Origin: Hymenobacter rubidus
GTDB taxonomy: Bacteria; Bacteroidota; Bacteroidia; Cytophagales; Hymenobacteraceae
Reading direction: 5' to 3'
Assembly (NCBI RefSeq): GCF_016734815.1
Contig: NZ_JAERQF010000035.1
Span: 1 to 56,312 of the forward strand
Length of the DNA stretch: 56,312 bases
Positions 48,689 through 56,312 of this stretch are shown one piece after another. Positions within the stretch are counted from its first letter, which is position 1. Each line of letters opens with the position of its first letter. The position numbers were made by a program, and so were the translations under genes. Below the pieces are notes generated by a model. The model did not search any database, was not told the DNA's origin, and saw only the letters and a program-made list of their open reading frames with translations.

Positions 48689-49819
48689 TTAATCCTTCGT
48701 AATCTCTGCCTCACCCACCGGCGCTTTATAGCCTTTCATGGCCGGCCACACGCCGTTTTCAATCTTCACCAGCTTCATCTTTTTGGGGTCGAGCACGGCG
48801 TGTTTGATGCGTTGGCGGCGCCAGGTGTACACAAAATGCACCAGCCCGTCCCTGGTCTGAATCACCGAGGGGTACGAGTACTGGCTGATGGGCGAGTCTT
48901 CCAGGATAGCCACGGCGTACCACTCTTTGCCGTCTTTTGACACGGCCACATTGAGGGGGGTGCGGGGGCCTTTGGCCAGGGTGCCGGGCGGCAGCACGTG
49001 GTTGTACACCAGCAGCTGGCGGCCGTCTTTCAGGGTCACGGCGTCGGTGCCGGAGTTGTTGTTGGGCAAGGTGGTTTTGGCGAGGGGCGACCAGGTTTTG
49101 CCCTGGTCCGTGGACCACGTTTCGAGGATGGCGCGGTCGCGGCTGCGGCAGAGGGCTTGCAGGCGGCCGTCCTTGTAGGTGAGGATGCTGGGCTGAATCG
49201 CGCCCTGAGTTGCACCGTTGGGCACAGACGCGGTTTTGGTCCAGGTCTTGCCAAAATCCGGGGTGGCTTCGAAGTGCACCAGCCAGCCGCCGCTGCCCTC
49301 GGTGCTAGTGGGCGAGAGCAACGTGCCGTTTTTGAGCAGTACGGGCTTGTTTTTCACCGGCCCGATGTAGCCTTCCGGCAGCGCCTGGGCGGCCGACCAT
49401 GTCAGGCCGTTGTCTTTGGAGGTGCGCAGCCAGCCCTTCCACTCCGAGGGTTTCGGGCCGATTTTGTAGAATAGCAGCAGCTCGCCGCCGGGCGCCTGGT
49501 AGAGTACCGGGTTCCAGGTGGGGTAGCGCAGAGTTTCGTTTTGGATGCCGTTGGCGACCTCCACGGGGGCAGTCCAGTGGCCGTTTTCCTGGCGGCTCAC
49601 CCAGATGCCGACGTCGGGGTTGCGCTCCTTGGTGCCGCCAAACCACGCGGCTACGAGGCCCTTCGGCGTCTCGGCGATGGTAGCAGCGTGGCTCTCGGGA
49701 AAAGGCGCTTTTTCGAAGATGAATTCGTCGGTGACGATGCCCTGTTTCCACGGCTGCGTTTGGGCCGATGCGCCGTGCGCAAGCAGCCCGAGGGCCAGTA
49801 GCAAAATGGGGTTTCTCAT
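48689..49819 (-). CDS. BNR/sialidase-like six-bladed propeller protein, exported
   Basis: The 376-residue protein has a signal peptide (MRNPILLLALGLLAHGASA). Its blades carry Asp-box-like turns SKDNGLTWS, TPDFGKTWT, STDQGKTWS and a weaker SKDGKEWY. A Gly-rich opening (FPESHAATIAETPKGLVAAWFGGT) with a conserved Arg-containing RNPDVGIWVSRQENG motif follows. The sialidase-fold family acts as GH33 exo-sialidases or as lyases or rhamnosidases in pectin loci; sialic acid is not expected here, so its true substrate is unknown. It is 26 bp from the GH105 gene start region and in the same operon. Confidence 0.75.
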   Translation of the reverse strand: MRNPILLLALGLLAHGASAQTQPWKQGIVTDEFIFEKAPFPESHAATIAETPKGLVAAWFGGTKERNPDVGIWVSRQENGHWTAPVEVANGIQNETLRYPTWNPVLYQAPGGELLLFYKIGPKPSEWKGWLRTSKDNGLTWSAAQALPEGYIGPVKNKPVLLKNGTLLSPTSTEGSGGWLVHFEATPDFGKTWTKTASVPNGATQGAIQPSILTYKDGRLQALCRSRDRAILETWSTDQGKTWSPLAKTTLPNNNSGTDAVTLKDGRQLLVYNHVLPPGTLAKGPRTPLNVAVSKDGKEWYAVAILEDSPISQYSYPSVIQTRDGLVHFVYTWRRQRIKHAVLDPKKMKLVKIENGVWPAMKGYKAPVGEAEITKD

Positions 49820-49845
49820 GGCGGTACGTTGGATGGCCGGAGCCG

Positions 49846-51075
49846 CTATTTATTGAGTTCGAGGCTGGCCAGAATGAACGGCCCTACCCCCTTCAAATCG
49901 TTAATTTTGATGCGCTCGCCCACGTAGTATTCGTAGGAGCCGTTACGCTCGGTGCCGGGGCCGAGGCCGGCTACCTCGCACACTTGCAGTAGGTTGAGCT
50001 CGCCGTCGGGCTTCACTTCGATGAGCTTGGACGTGATGCCGTCGAAGCCTTTTTGGGCCACCGGGCGGTACTTCTTGTTGAGGTAGCCCTTGTTCACGCC
50101 CTTGGCCAGCGTGTACACGAACATGCCCGAGGCCGATGCCTCCAGGTAGTTGCCGGGCTGGCCGCCCTTGTCTACCACTTGGTACCAGAGGCCGCTGGCG
50201 GGGTCCTGGTATTTCTGAATGGCGACGGCCAGTTGGTCGAGCACCTGCACCAGCTTGGGGCGGTCAGGGTGCTTGGCAGGCAGGTAGTCGAGCACATCCA
50301 CCAGGGCCATGCCGTACCAGCCGATGGCGCGGCCCCAGAAGTTGGGCGACTGGCCGGTTTGGGGGTTGGCCCAGGCTTGCACGTGCTTCTCGTCCCAGCC
50401 GTGGTAGAGTAGGCCGGTTTTGGGGTCGCGCAGGTGCTTTTCCAGCAAGAGCAGCTGCTTGGCCGCCTCGTCAAACCCGGCCGGCTCTTTGAAATACGCC
50501 GCGTACTGAGCCACGAACGGGCTGGCCATGTAGGCCCCATCGAGCCACATCTGGCTGGGGTATTTCTTCTTGTGCCAGTAGCCGCCGTCGCTGGTTTTGG
50601 GCTGCTGCTGAAGCTCGGCGTGCAGCTTTTGCAGGGCAATTTTATACTTCTCCTGCTTGGTTTCGGTGTAGAGCTGGAACAGGAGCTTGCCCGAATTGAT
50701 GTTGTCGAGGCTGTTGTCCAGCGGCTTGTAGTCTTTGTTGTGAATCTCGCCCTGGGCATCCACCATTTTGTCGCTGTACTGCTGCAAAGCGGTACGCAGG
50801 CGCGGGTCGTGATTCTGATGCTCCAACGCTTCCAGCGAGTGCATCAGCAGCCCCTGCGTGTAACCCCAGGAGTCGCCTAGGTTAGGGTCTTGCAGCCACG
50901 GGCTTCGCTTTAGCACCGACTGCGCCATGCGCTCCGACCACTTAGCGGTGGTGGGGATTTGCGGGCTGGTGGGCGTTGGAGTTTGGGCGTAGGCGGCTGG
51001 GACGCTGGCTAACAGGGCCAGCCCGATGGTTAGGCCGCAGGCTTTTAGCTTATTTATAGCGAGTGCTTTATTCAT
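49846..51075 (-). CDS. GH105 unsaturated rhamnogalacturonyl hydrolase
   Basis: The 409-residue protein has a signal peptide (MNKALAINKLKACGLTIGLALLASVPAAYA). The (alpha/alpha)6 barrel contains SQMWLDGAYMASPFVAQY with Asp179, the position of the catalytic Asp of the family, then WGRAIGWYGMALVDVLDYLP. GH105 enzymes remove the unsaturated uronic acid left at the non-reducing end after a polysaccharide lyase acts, so an RG or similar uronate glycan is implied. The frame extends to 51162 but without a signal; the ATG at 51075 is used. It follows the GH78 (C) gene with a 49 bp gap. Confidence 0.9.
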   Translation of the reverse strand: MNKALAINKLKACGLTIGLALLASVPAAYAQTPTPTSPQIPTTAKWSERMAQSVLKRSPWLQDPNLGDSWGYTQGLLMHSLEALEHQNHDPRLRTALQQYSDKMVDAQGEIHNKDYKPLDNSLDNINSGKLLFQLYTETKQEKYKIALQKLHAELQQQPKTSDGGYWHKKKYPSQMWLDGAYMASPFVAQYAAYFKEPAGFDEAAKQLLLLEKHLRDPKTGLLYHGWDEKHVQAWANPQTGQSPNFWGRAIGWYGMALVDVLDYLPAKHPDRPKLVQVLDQLAVAIQKYQDPASGLWYQVVDKGGQPGNYLEASASGMFVYTLAKGVNKGYLNKKYRPVAQKGFDGITSKLIEVKPDGELNLLQVCEVAGLGPGTERNGSYEYYVGERIKINDLKGVGPFILASLELNK

Positions 51076-51124
51076 TAGGAGTAAGTCAAATAATACTGTA
51101 CAGGAGGCTTTCCTGCGGGTCACC

Positions 51125-53881
51125 TCACAGTCCAGAAACAAACGCATACTCTCCTGACCCAATTTCCACCACGGCCCTACCCCCTTCCATGCGCAAAAAC
51201 CGCACGCCGGGCGCGCCCGCCAGCTTCTTGCCGCCCTCCTTCACGTCCTTCTCGTCTTTGGCCGGGATGTAGACGACGGCCTTCGTATTGCCCGGCACGG
51301 TGATGTTCCAGGTGAAGCGCTTGCCCTCCGTTTTCCAGCTGCTGCGCACCAGGCCGCGCACCGACTTGTAGGAAGCCTGCACTGATGTTAGCCCGGCTAT
51401 CATGGCGGGCTTCATCTCCAGCTGCGAGAAGCCCGGCGCGGCCGATTTGATACCGGCCAAATCCTCGTAGTACCAAATGAGCAGGTCGCCGAGCAGCATC
51501 ACGTGGTTTTGGGAGTTCATGGCGGGGTCGGCGGTGTTGCCGTTCCAGAGCTCCCAGATGGTGGTGGCACCGTTGGCGGCCATGTAGCCCCAGCTCGGGT
51601 AGTCGCGGTTGGTGGCCAGCTTATAGGCAATGTCGGGGCGGCCCTCGGCGGTGAGGCCGCGCATGAGCCACTGCGTGCCGATGACGCCGGTGCTGATGTG
51701 GCCCTTGTTTTCGACCAATATTTTATCGGCAATGTTCTGGAACACCTTGCCGCGCTCGGCGTCCGGCGTCATGCCGTAGGCCAGGGGTAGCAGGTTGGCC
51801 GTCACGGTATTATTAGCGTACTGCTGGTTTTGGGCGTTCAGGAACTTCTGGTTGAAGGCGTCCTTGATTTTGGCCCCTAGGGCAGCGTATTCCTGCGCAT
51901 CGGCGGGCTTGCCGAGCACGGTGGCGAAGCGTTGCATCAGCGTCAGCATATGGTAGTAGGTGCTGGTGGCGATGACCTCGCCGCTGGTGTTGCGGGCGGG
52001 GTCTTGCGAGTGGATGAGCTTCTCCGATTCGGGCGGCACGCACCAATCGCCGTACTTGTCCTTGGTTACGATGTTATTGTCGGTCATGTAGTTGGCGCGC
52101 ATGTAGGTGAGCCAGCGGCGCATCGAGTCGTAGTGCTTGGCGATGGGCTGGGCGTCGCCGTACTGCGCGTACAGCATGTCGGCGATGGTGAGGTAGGTGC
52201 CGGGCCAGGTCACGTTGTCGCCGTAGTAGCGCCAGAACGCGGGGGCCACGTCGGGGATGCTGCCGTCGGCTTTTTGGGCCTGCGCGATGTCGTCGAGCCA
52301 TTTCGCGTACAGCCGCGAGTTGTCGAATACGAAGCTCTCGCCATACGCGCCAGTGGTGCGGTCGCCGAGCCAGGGCTGCCGCTCGTTGCGCTGCGGGCAG
52401 TCGATGGGCATCCCTTTGTAGTTGCTCCGAATGCCCCAGTAGGCATTCTTATAAATCTGGTTGATAGTGGCGTTGGATGTCACAAACTCGCCCGTCGTGG
52501 CCAGGTCGTCGTACACCACGCGGCCGTCGAAATCGGCCAGCGTGGGCGTGCCGGGGTAGCCACTGATTTCGACGTAGCGGAAGCCGTGGTACACAAACGT
52601 GGGCTCCCAGGTTTCGCGGGTGCCGCCGCGCAGCGTGTACACGTCGGTCACGCGGGCATCGCGCAGGTTGGCCACGTACAGCTCGCCGGTTTTTTGCAGC
52701 GTCTCGGCAAAGCGCAGCGTGATTTTGTCGCCCCGCTTGCCAGTGGCGCGCAGCCGCAGCCAGCCGGCCATGTTCTGGCCCATGTCGAGGATGAATTTGC
52801 CGCCCGCCAGCGGCTTGAGGGCCACCGGTTTCAGGGTTTCCATCACCTTCATGTTCTCGTTCATCTGGGCCTCGAAGGCGCCGCCGGGCTCCTGCACCAG
52901 CTCGGTTTTCAGCCACTTTTTGGCGTCGAAGCCGGCGGTGGCCCAGCCCGGCATTTCCTTGGTGGCGTCGTATTCCTCGCCGTCGTACTCGTTGTTGGCC
53001 CGAATGGGGCCGTCGGCGGTGGCCTGCCAGCTTTCGTCGGTTTTGATGACTTCGTGGCTGCCGTCGGCGTAAGTCACGTCCAGCTGCATCAGCAGCTTGG
53101 GGTAGCCGAAGGTCTTGATTTTGTACGGCTTATAGTTTTGCCGCATGGCGTAGAATCGGCCGTTGCCGAGCACCGTGCCGAGAGCGTTGGCGCCGGGCCG
53201 CAGCAGCGCGGTCACGTCGAAGGTGTTGTACTTCACGCCCTGGGTGTAGTCGGTGGGGCCGGGCGCCAGCACCTGGTCGCCCACGCGCTGGCCGTTGAGG
53301 TACAGCTCGTAGAGCCCCAGCCCGATGATGGACGCGGTGGCCTGCGTCACCGCCTTATCGGCCTTGAACTCCTTGCGGAAATAGCGGGCCGACAGCCGGG
53401 CGTGGGTCGATTCATCGTCCCAGGGAAAGGCGCGGTCCAGCCCAATCCAGCGGCCTTTCCAGTCGAGGTAGTTGAGCAGGCCCATGCTCCAGCGGGCGGG
53501 CGGGCTCCAGGCGGTTTCGCCCTGGTCGGTCCAGGTGCGCACCTTCCAGTAGCAGCGGGCGCGGCTGCGGAGCGGCGCCCCGGCGTAGGCCACGTGCACC
53601 GATTGGCCCGACGCCACCTTGCCCGAGTTCCAGAGGTCGCCTTCGTCGGCGGCCAGCTTTTCGGGGGTCGAGGCCACCAGCACCTGGTAGGCGGTTTGGG
53701 TGAGGCCGCGCGCGGCACTGCGCAGCTCCCAGCTCAGGCGCGGGGCGGTGGCGTCGATGCCTTCGGGGTTGGTCAGCAGCTCGCAGCGCAGCCGCTGAAG
53801 CTGCACAGCGGCGGGCGGCGCGGCCCCCAACGCTGTGAGCGACAAACAAGTAAGCAGAAGAAACAGAAGTCGGGCAGTCAT
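51125..53881 (-). CDS. GH78 alpha-L-rhamnosidase (C)
   Basis: The 918-residue exported enzyme has signal MTARLLFLLLTCLSLTALGA and the full set of GH78 domains: N-terminal Ig-like (about 25-150), two beta sandwiches, barrel (about 480-790) and C-terminal beta domain. The catalytic motif is canonical, IDCPQRNERQPWLGD (Asp494, Glu500, Asp507), followed by a late ATTIWELWNGN motif that contains the general base position. It is the first gene of the minus run. A longer open frame to 53977 has no signal peptide at its start and is rejected. It differs from GH78 (A), which has LE in place of GD. Confidence 0.93.
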   Translation of the reverse strand: MTARLLFLLLTCLSLTALGAAPPAAVQLQRLRCELLTNPEGIDATAPRLSWELRSAARGLTQTAYQVLVASTPEKLAADEGDLWNSGKVASGQSVHVAYAGAPLRSRARCYWKVRTWTDQGETAWSPPARWSMGLLNYLDWKGRWIGLDRAFPWDDESTHARLSARYFRKEFKADKAVTQATASIIGLGLYELYLNGQRVGDQVLAPGPTDYTQGVKYNTFDVTALLRPGANALGTVLGNGRFYAMRQNYKPYKIKTFGYPKLLMQLDVTYADGSHEVIKTDESWQATADGPIRANNEYDGEEYDATKEMPGWATAGFDAKKWLKTELVQEPGGAFEAQMNENMKVMETLKPVALKPLAGGKFILDMGQNMAGWLRLRATGKRGDKITLRFAETLQKTGELYVANLRDARVTDVYTLRGGTRETWEPTFVYHGFRYVEISGYPGTPTLADFDGRVVYDDLATTGEFVTSNATINQIYKNAYWGIRSNYKGMPIDCPQRNERQPWLGDRTTGAYGESFVFDNSRLYAKWLDDIAQAQKADGSIPDVAPAFWRYYGDNVTWPGTYLTIADMLYAQYGDAQPIAKHYDSMRRWLTYMRANYMTDNNIVTKDKYGDWCVPPESEKLIHSQDPARNTSGEVIATSTYYHMLTLMQRFATVLGKPADAQEYAALGAKIKDAFNQKFLNAQNQQYANNTVTANLLPLAYGMTPDAERGKVFQNIADKILVENKGHISTGVIGTQWLMRGLTAEGRPDIAYKLATNRDYPSWGYMAANGATTIWELWNGNTADPAMNSQNHVMLLGDLLIWYYEDLAGIKSAAPGFSQLEMKPAMIAGLTSVQASYKSVRGLVRSSWKTEGKRFTWNITVPGNTKAVVYIPAKDEKDVKEGGKKLAGAPGVRFLRMEGGRAVVEIGSGEYAFVSGL

Positions 53882-54129
53882 AGTCGGAGCCTCCCCCCTG
53901 CGCCCGCCCCAACGTAGAGCAAGCGCTTCGGCCACCGGGCCGGCTGGGGGGTGCGCGGGGCGCAGTTCGGCACCCACATAGTTCGGACTTTTTTGCTTCC
54001 CGTTATTCTAGGATGTTAGCACGAATCTGGTCGATTTGTGCATGGTGTGGGGAGGATGGTGGAATGGATAGAGTTTGTTTAGAACTACTATCAACCAAAT
54101 CACCGTCCAGGATAAATCAGAAGTAATTT
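53882..54129. other. Gap upstream of the minus-strand carbohydrate run
   Basis: No gene was found. It should contain the promoter for GH78 (C). The best -7 candidate on the minus strand is TACGTTGG at 53911-53918 (one mismatch to TAnnTTTG) without a matching -33 element. No palindromic element of the kind seen in the other gaps occurs here. Confidence 0.4.
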
Positions 54130-55008
54130 TTAATTAACTAGTTTATCTATGGCCACGAGTCGTCCACGTGCATTTAACTCGCTGAAAACGGGATTAGATT
54201 CAGCAGTAACAAAAATATAATCATTCAATTTATTAAAATACACATTGAAGTGAAAATCATTATAATCGTTCTTTTTCTTTATGCTAGGAATATAACCATT
54301 TTCAAGTATCCTACGCAGTAAATATTCATATGATTTTTTTAAAAACTCTATTTTTGCAAACACTAAATTCAACTTTGCTTCCTCAACAGGTAGGGGCAAC
54401 TGAGTTCTATTGACTAACATAATTTTCATTAAGTTTATCCAGCTATCAGAAACTAAGAACTTATCAAATTCCTCAAACTCACTCTTTGATAATTTCGGAA
54501 TTTTTCCTTTAGAAATCTTAGCTTCATATCCTTTCACCACAGTGACAAGGGATTCTTTCATATCATTCACATACTGCGACTCATATTCTTGCCTAAAGGA
54601 ATGTATCTTAGCAAGACTAACTTGTCGCCTCTTAAGCGAAGCGTGGTCATCGAATCCTATTTCTAGCGCAGTCACGCTAGGCGCAGCAGAAATTGATTCA
54701 AATACATCCTTCCAATGAACGTATTGACTATCCTCAACCTTTGCACCTGATATATACTCTATCAATTGCTGTTCAGGGTCAGGTAAAAATATAGGATTCA
54801 AGGCCATAAGCTTTTTAATCGCATTTTGCACCTTTATAAAATCAAGAGGATTCTCCTTTAATCTTGAAGTCATTTCAATTACGGTTATCGGCGACACGAA
54901 TACCTTCAGCTCACCTGTACCGACCTTAGCAGAAACTTTACTATATTCTTCAGCAGAAAGTTTACTATCTAAGTAATAAACTGTGTTAGTATCTAAAATT
55001 GCGTTCAT
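54130..55008 (-). CDS. AT-rich PIN-domain-like protein
   Basis: The 292-residue cytosolic protein starts MNAILDTNTVYYLD. It has the PIN hallmarks: early Asp6 and a neighbouring Asn8 (LDTN), then Glu45 after a strand (SPITVIEM), and a C-terminal NDYNDFHFNVYF segment with further Asp residues that could complete the metal site, followed by YIFVTAES. PIN domains are Mg2+-dependent RNA nucleases. The coding region is about 33% GC against about 62% around, so it is very probably acquired. No antitoxin-like small gene is seen next to it. A TTG reading from 55017 adds three residues; the ATG at 55008 is used. Confidence 0.6.
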   Translation of the reverse strand: MNAILDTNTVYYLDSKLSAEEYSKVSAKVGTGELKVFVSPITVIEMTSRLKENPLDFIKVQNAIKKLMALNPIFLPDPEQQLIEYISGAKVEDSQYVHWKDVFESISAAPSVTALEIGFDDHASLKRRQVSLAKIHSFRQEYESQYVNDMKESLVTVVKGYEAKISKGKIPKLSKSEFEEFDKFLVSDSWINLMKIMLVNRTQLPLPVEEAKLNLVFAKIEFLKKSYEYLLRRILENGYIPSIKKKNDYNDFHFNVYFNKLNDYIFVTAESNPVFSELNARGRLVAIDKLVN

Positions 55009-55095
55009 GGCTTTCAAATTTCAGATTTGTTTTTCAGCAACAAAATAAGAGGTTTTCTAACTTCAAAAGTCTTTGATTACATACAAAGTTTTTAT

Positions 55096-56199
55096 TTAAC
55101 TAACCCTCAGCCATCCCCGCACCGGCTCATCGTAGAACTTCAAGCACCCATACGCCAGCGCCACCGCCGCCAGATAGACCAGCGCCGCCACGGGCAAACC
55201 CTCGCGCAAGGACACTTTATGGGTAGCGACCCAGGCCGTGTAGGTGTAGATGAGCGGGTAGTGCGTGATGTAAATCGGATACGAAATATCGCCCAGGAAG
55301 CGGCACAGCCGCTGGGCCGCGCCCGAGCGCACCGCCCCGCTGGCCCCGAAGAAAATGATACCGGGGAAGACGAAAATGATGCAGAGCGCATCGTAGAGCC
55401 CATTTTGCCACAGCTGCGCGGGGCTGCCGATGCGGGGCATGGCCAGCACCGCCACCACCGCCAGGCTGCACCACCCAAAGGCCTGCGGCACCGGCCGCAG
55501 CCGCGCCAGCCGAAACAGCAGCAGCCCCGCAAAAAACGGGTACGTCATGCGGGCAAAGCCGATGTGCAGCTGCTCGGGCTCCAGCGACCAGCCCCCAATG
55601 ACATCGCCCTGGGGACTGGTGAGGCCCAGGTGCAGCAGCAGTGCCGCCGCCAGCACCACCAAGATGCCCAGCGCCACGTTGGAGAAGCGGCGCACCACCT
55701 TCGCGTACAGCACGTTGGCCACGTACTCGAAAAAGAGCGACCAGCCCGGCCCGTTGAGCGGAAAGGTTTCGTGCCAGCCCCGCACGTCGAGCGACACCGG
55801 CACCGGCACCATCAAGCAGCCGAGGAGCATCACGAGCAGCATCTTCCACACCGGCGTCTGGCCGATGAGGGGGAACAGCGCCGACGCCTGGAAGTAGTAC
55901 ATCCCCGCCCCTATCACCATGCCCAGCACCACCAGGGGTTGCAGCCGCACCAGCCGCCGCTTGAAGAACCCACCCACCGTGAGGCGGCCCCACCGGTCGT
56001 CGTAGGCGTAACCAATCACGAACCCCGACAGCAAAAAGAAGAAATCCACCGCCAGATAGCCGTGGTTAATCACCTGGTCGAGGTGGCTGGTGGCGTGGGC
56101 CTCGCACAGGTGAAAGGCCACCACCAGTAGCGCCGCCACGCCCCGCAGGCCGTCGAGGATGGGGTAATGGGGTTTGGTGGGTAGCGGGGTGGGCTGCAT
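55096..56199 (-). CDS. OafA/YrhL-type membrane acyltransferase
   Basis: The 367-residue protein has about ten membrane segments. It opens with YPILDGLRGVAALLVVAFHL (about 12-31), which is the acyltransferase family 3 signature with the conserved Arg and His, and continues with GYLAVDFFFLLSGFVIGYAYDDR (about 47-69, conserved FF.LSGF) and GPGWSLFFEYVANVLY (about 150-165, the WSL-E motif). It transfers acetyl or another acyl group to a cell-surface polysaccharide or peptidoglycan from the cytosol. It lies downstream of a possible regulator tail and is unrelated to the degradation enzymes. Confidence 0.92.
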   Translation of the reverse strand: MQPTPLPTKPHYPILDGLRGVAALLVVAFHLCEAHATSHLDQVINHGYLAVDFFFLLSGFVIGYAYDDRWGRLTVGGFFKRRLVRLQPLVVLGMVIGAGMYYFQASALFPLIGQTPVWKMLLVMLLGCLMVPVPVSLDVRGWHETFPLNGPGWSLFFEYVANVLYAKVVRRFSNVALGILVVLAAALLLHLGLTSPQGDVIGGWSLEPEQLHIGFARMTYPFFAGLLLFRLARLRPVPQAFGWCSLAVVAVLAMPRIGSPAQLWQNGLYDALCIIFVFPGIIFFGASGAVRSGAAQRLCRFLGDISYPIYITHYPLIYTYTAWVATHKVSLREGLPVAALVYLAAVALAYGCLKFYDEPVRGWLRVS

Positions 56200-56275
56200 G
56201 CGGGTGGGAAAGATTGAGCTACTTCAAGACTTCGCTGTACGCTTCCCCGTCAGGTAGGCCAGCGAAAAGTAGAGG

Positions 56276-56312
56276 TTAGGCGGCTTGACGGAACTCGGTT
56301 GGGGTCATGAAG
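56276..56312 (-). CDS. Possible C-terminal end of an AraC-type regulator (partial)
   Basis: On the minus strand the frame FMTPTEFRQAA-stop enters from the right window edge and ends at 56276. MTPTEFR closely resembles the last conserved motif (G.TPsEFR) of AraC/XylS DNA-binding domains. Only 12 codons are visible, so this is a tentative call. The 76 bp between this stop and the acyltransferase start (56200-56275) holds nothing else. Confidence 0.4.
   Translation of the reverse strand, partial: FMTPTEFRQAA

Noticed and set aside
48689..49819. True sialidase
   Set aside because: The Asp-boxes show the fold but no sialic-acid genes are around and the plant-glycan context argues against it; kept as sialidase-like.
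51932..53917. Plus-strand open frame of 661 codons opposite GH78 (C)
   Set aside because: Antisense shadow with no domain features; the minus strand has canonical GH78 motifs.
1..56312. tRNA, rRNA or known riboswitch
   Set aside because: I saw no cloverleaf, rRNA segment or recognisable riboswitch core; a covariance-model scan would be needed to be certain.

Overview
The window looks like chromosome from a high-GC member of the Bacteroidota, most likely a Hymenobacter-like Cytophagales bacterium. The evidence is roughly 60-65% GC in most genes, TAnnTTTG-type -7 promoter boxes, an STN-like domain and a carboxypeptidase-regulatory-like domain typical of Bacteroidota surface proteins, and a dense set of GH78/GH106/GH2/GH127/GH105 enzymes. 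I identify it from these features only; no database search was possible.

Layout. 1-11 kb is ordinary flank: two lipoproteins, an amino-acid permease, a membrane-anchored carboxypeptidase-regulatory-like protein, a disordered protein, a three-gene redox unit (FAD oxidoreductase, small membrane protein, polyferredoxin membrane protein), a low-GC hypothetical gene, a secreted alpha/beta hydrolase and a BCP peroxiredoxin. 11.07-39.04 kb (+ strand) and 53.88-39.15 kb (- strand) are two convergent runs of carbohydrate genes. The plus run holds a GH78 rhamnosidase, a beta-propeller glycosidase, two GH2 beta-galactosidase-like enzymes, an uncharacterised cytosolic module (two solute-binding-like proteins without signal peptides, a double CaiB CoA-transferase, a Gfo/Idh oxidoreductase and a MaoC hydratase), a FucP-type permease, GH106, GH127, an SGNH acetylesterase and a DUF5703-like protein. 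The minus run holds GH78, GH105, a BNR/sialidase-like propeller, an STN-fused esterase, a beta-helix glycosidase, a second GH78, a secreted mutarotase-like protein, a Gfo/Idh oxidoreductase and a sodium:solute symporter. 54-56.3 kb holds an AT-rich PIN-like gene, an acyltransferase and possibly the tail of an AraC-type regulator.

Together the enzymes could strip L-rhamnose, galactose, arabinose, unsaturated uronate and acetyl groups from a pectin-like glycan (rhamnogalacturonan is the natural guess). The products would be exported-enzyme sugars taken up by the FucP-type and SSS carriers and processed in the cytosol by the oxidoreductases and the CoA-transferase/hydratase module. No SusC/SusD pair and no clear sensor is present inside the window.

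The most unusual layer is non-genic. At least seven families of BIME-like palindromic elements (two small palindromes in inverted orientation around a variable loop) fill essentially every gap over about 80 bp in the carbohydrate region. Several run into genes: one forms the linker between the two CoA-transferase halves, two supply the N-region (or a GTG start) of signal peptides, two of another family do the same for other exported proteins, and three supply stop codons.
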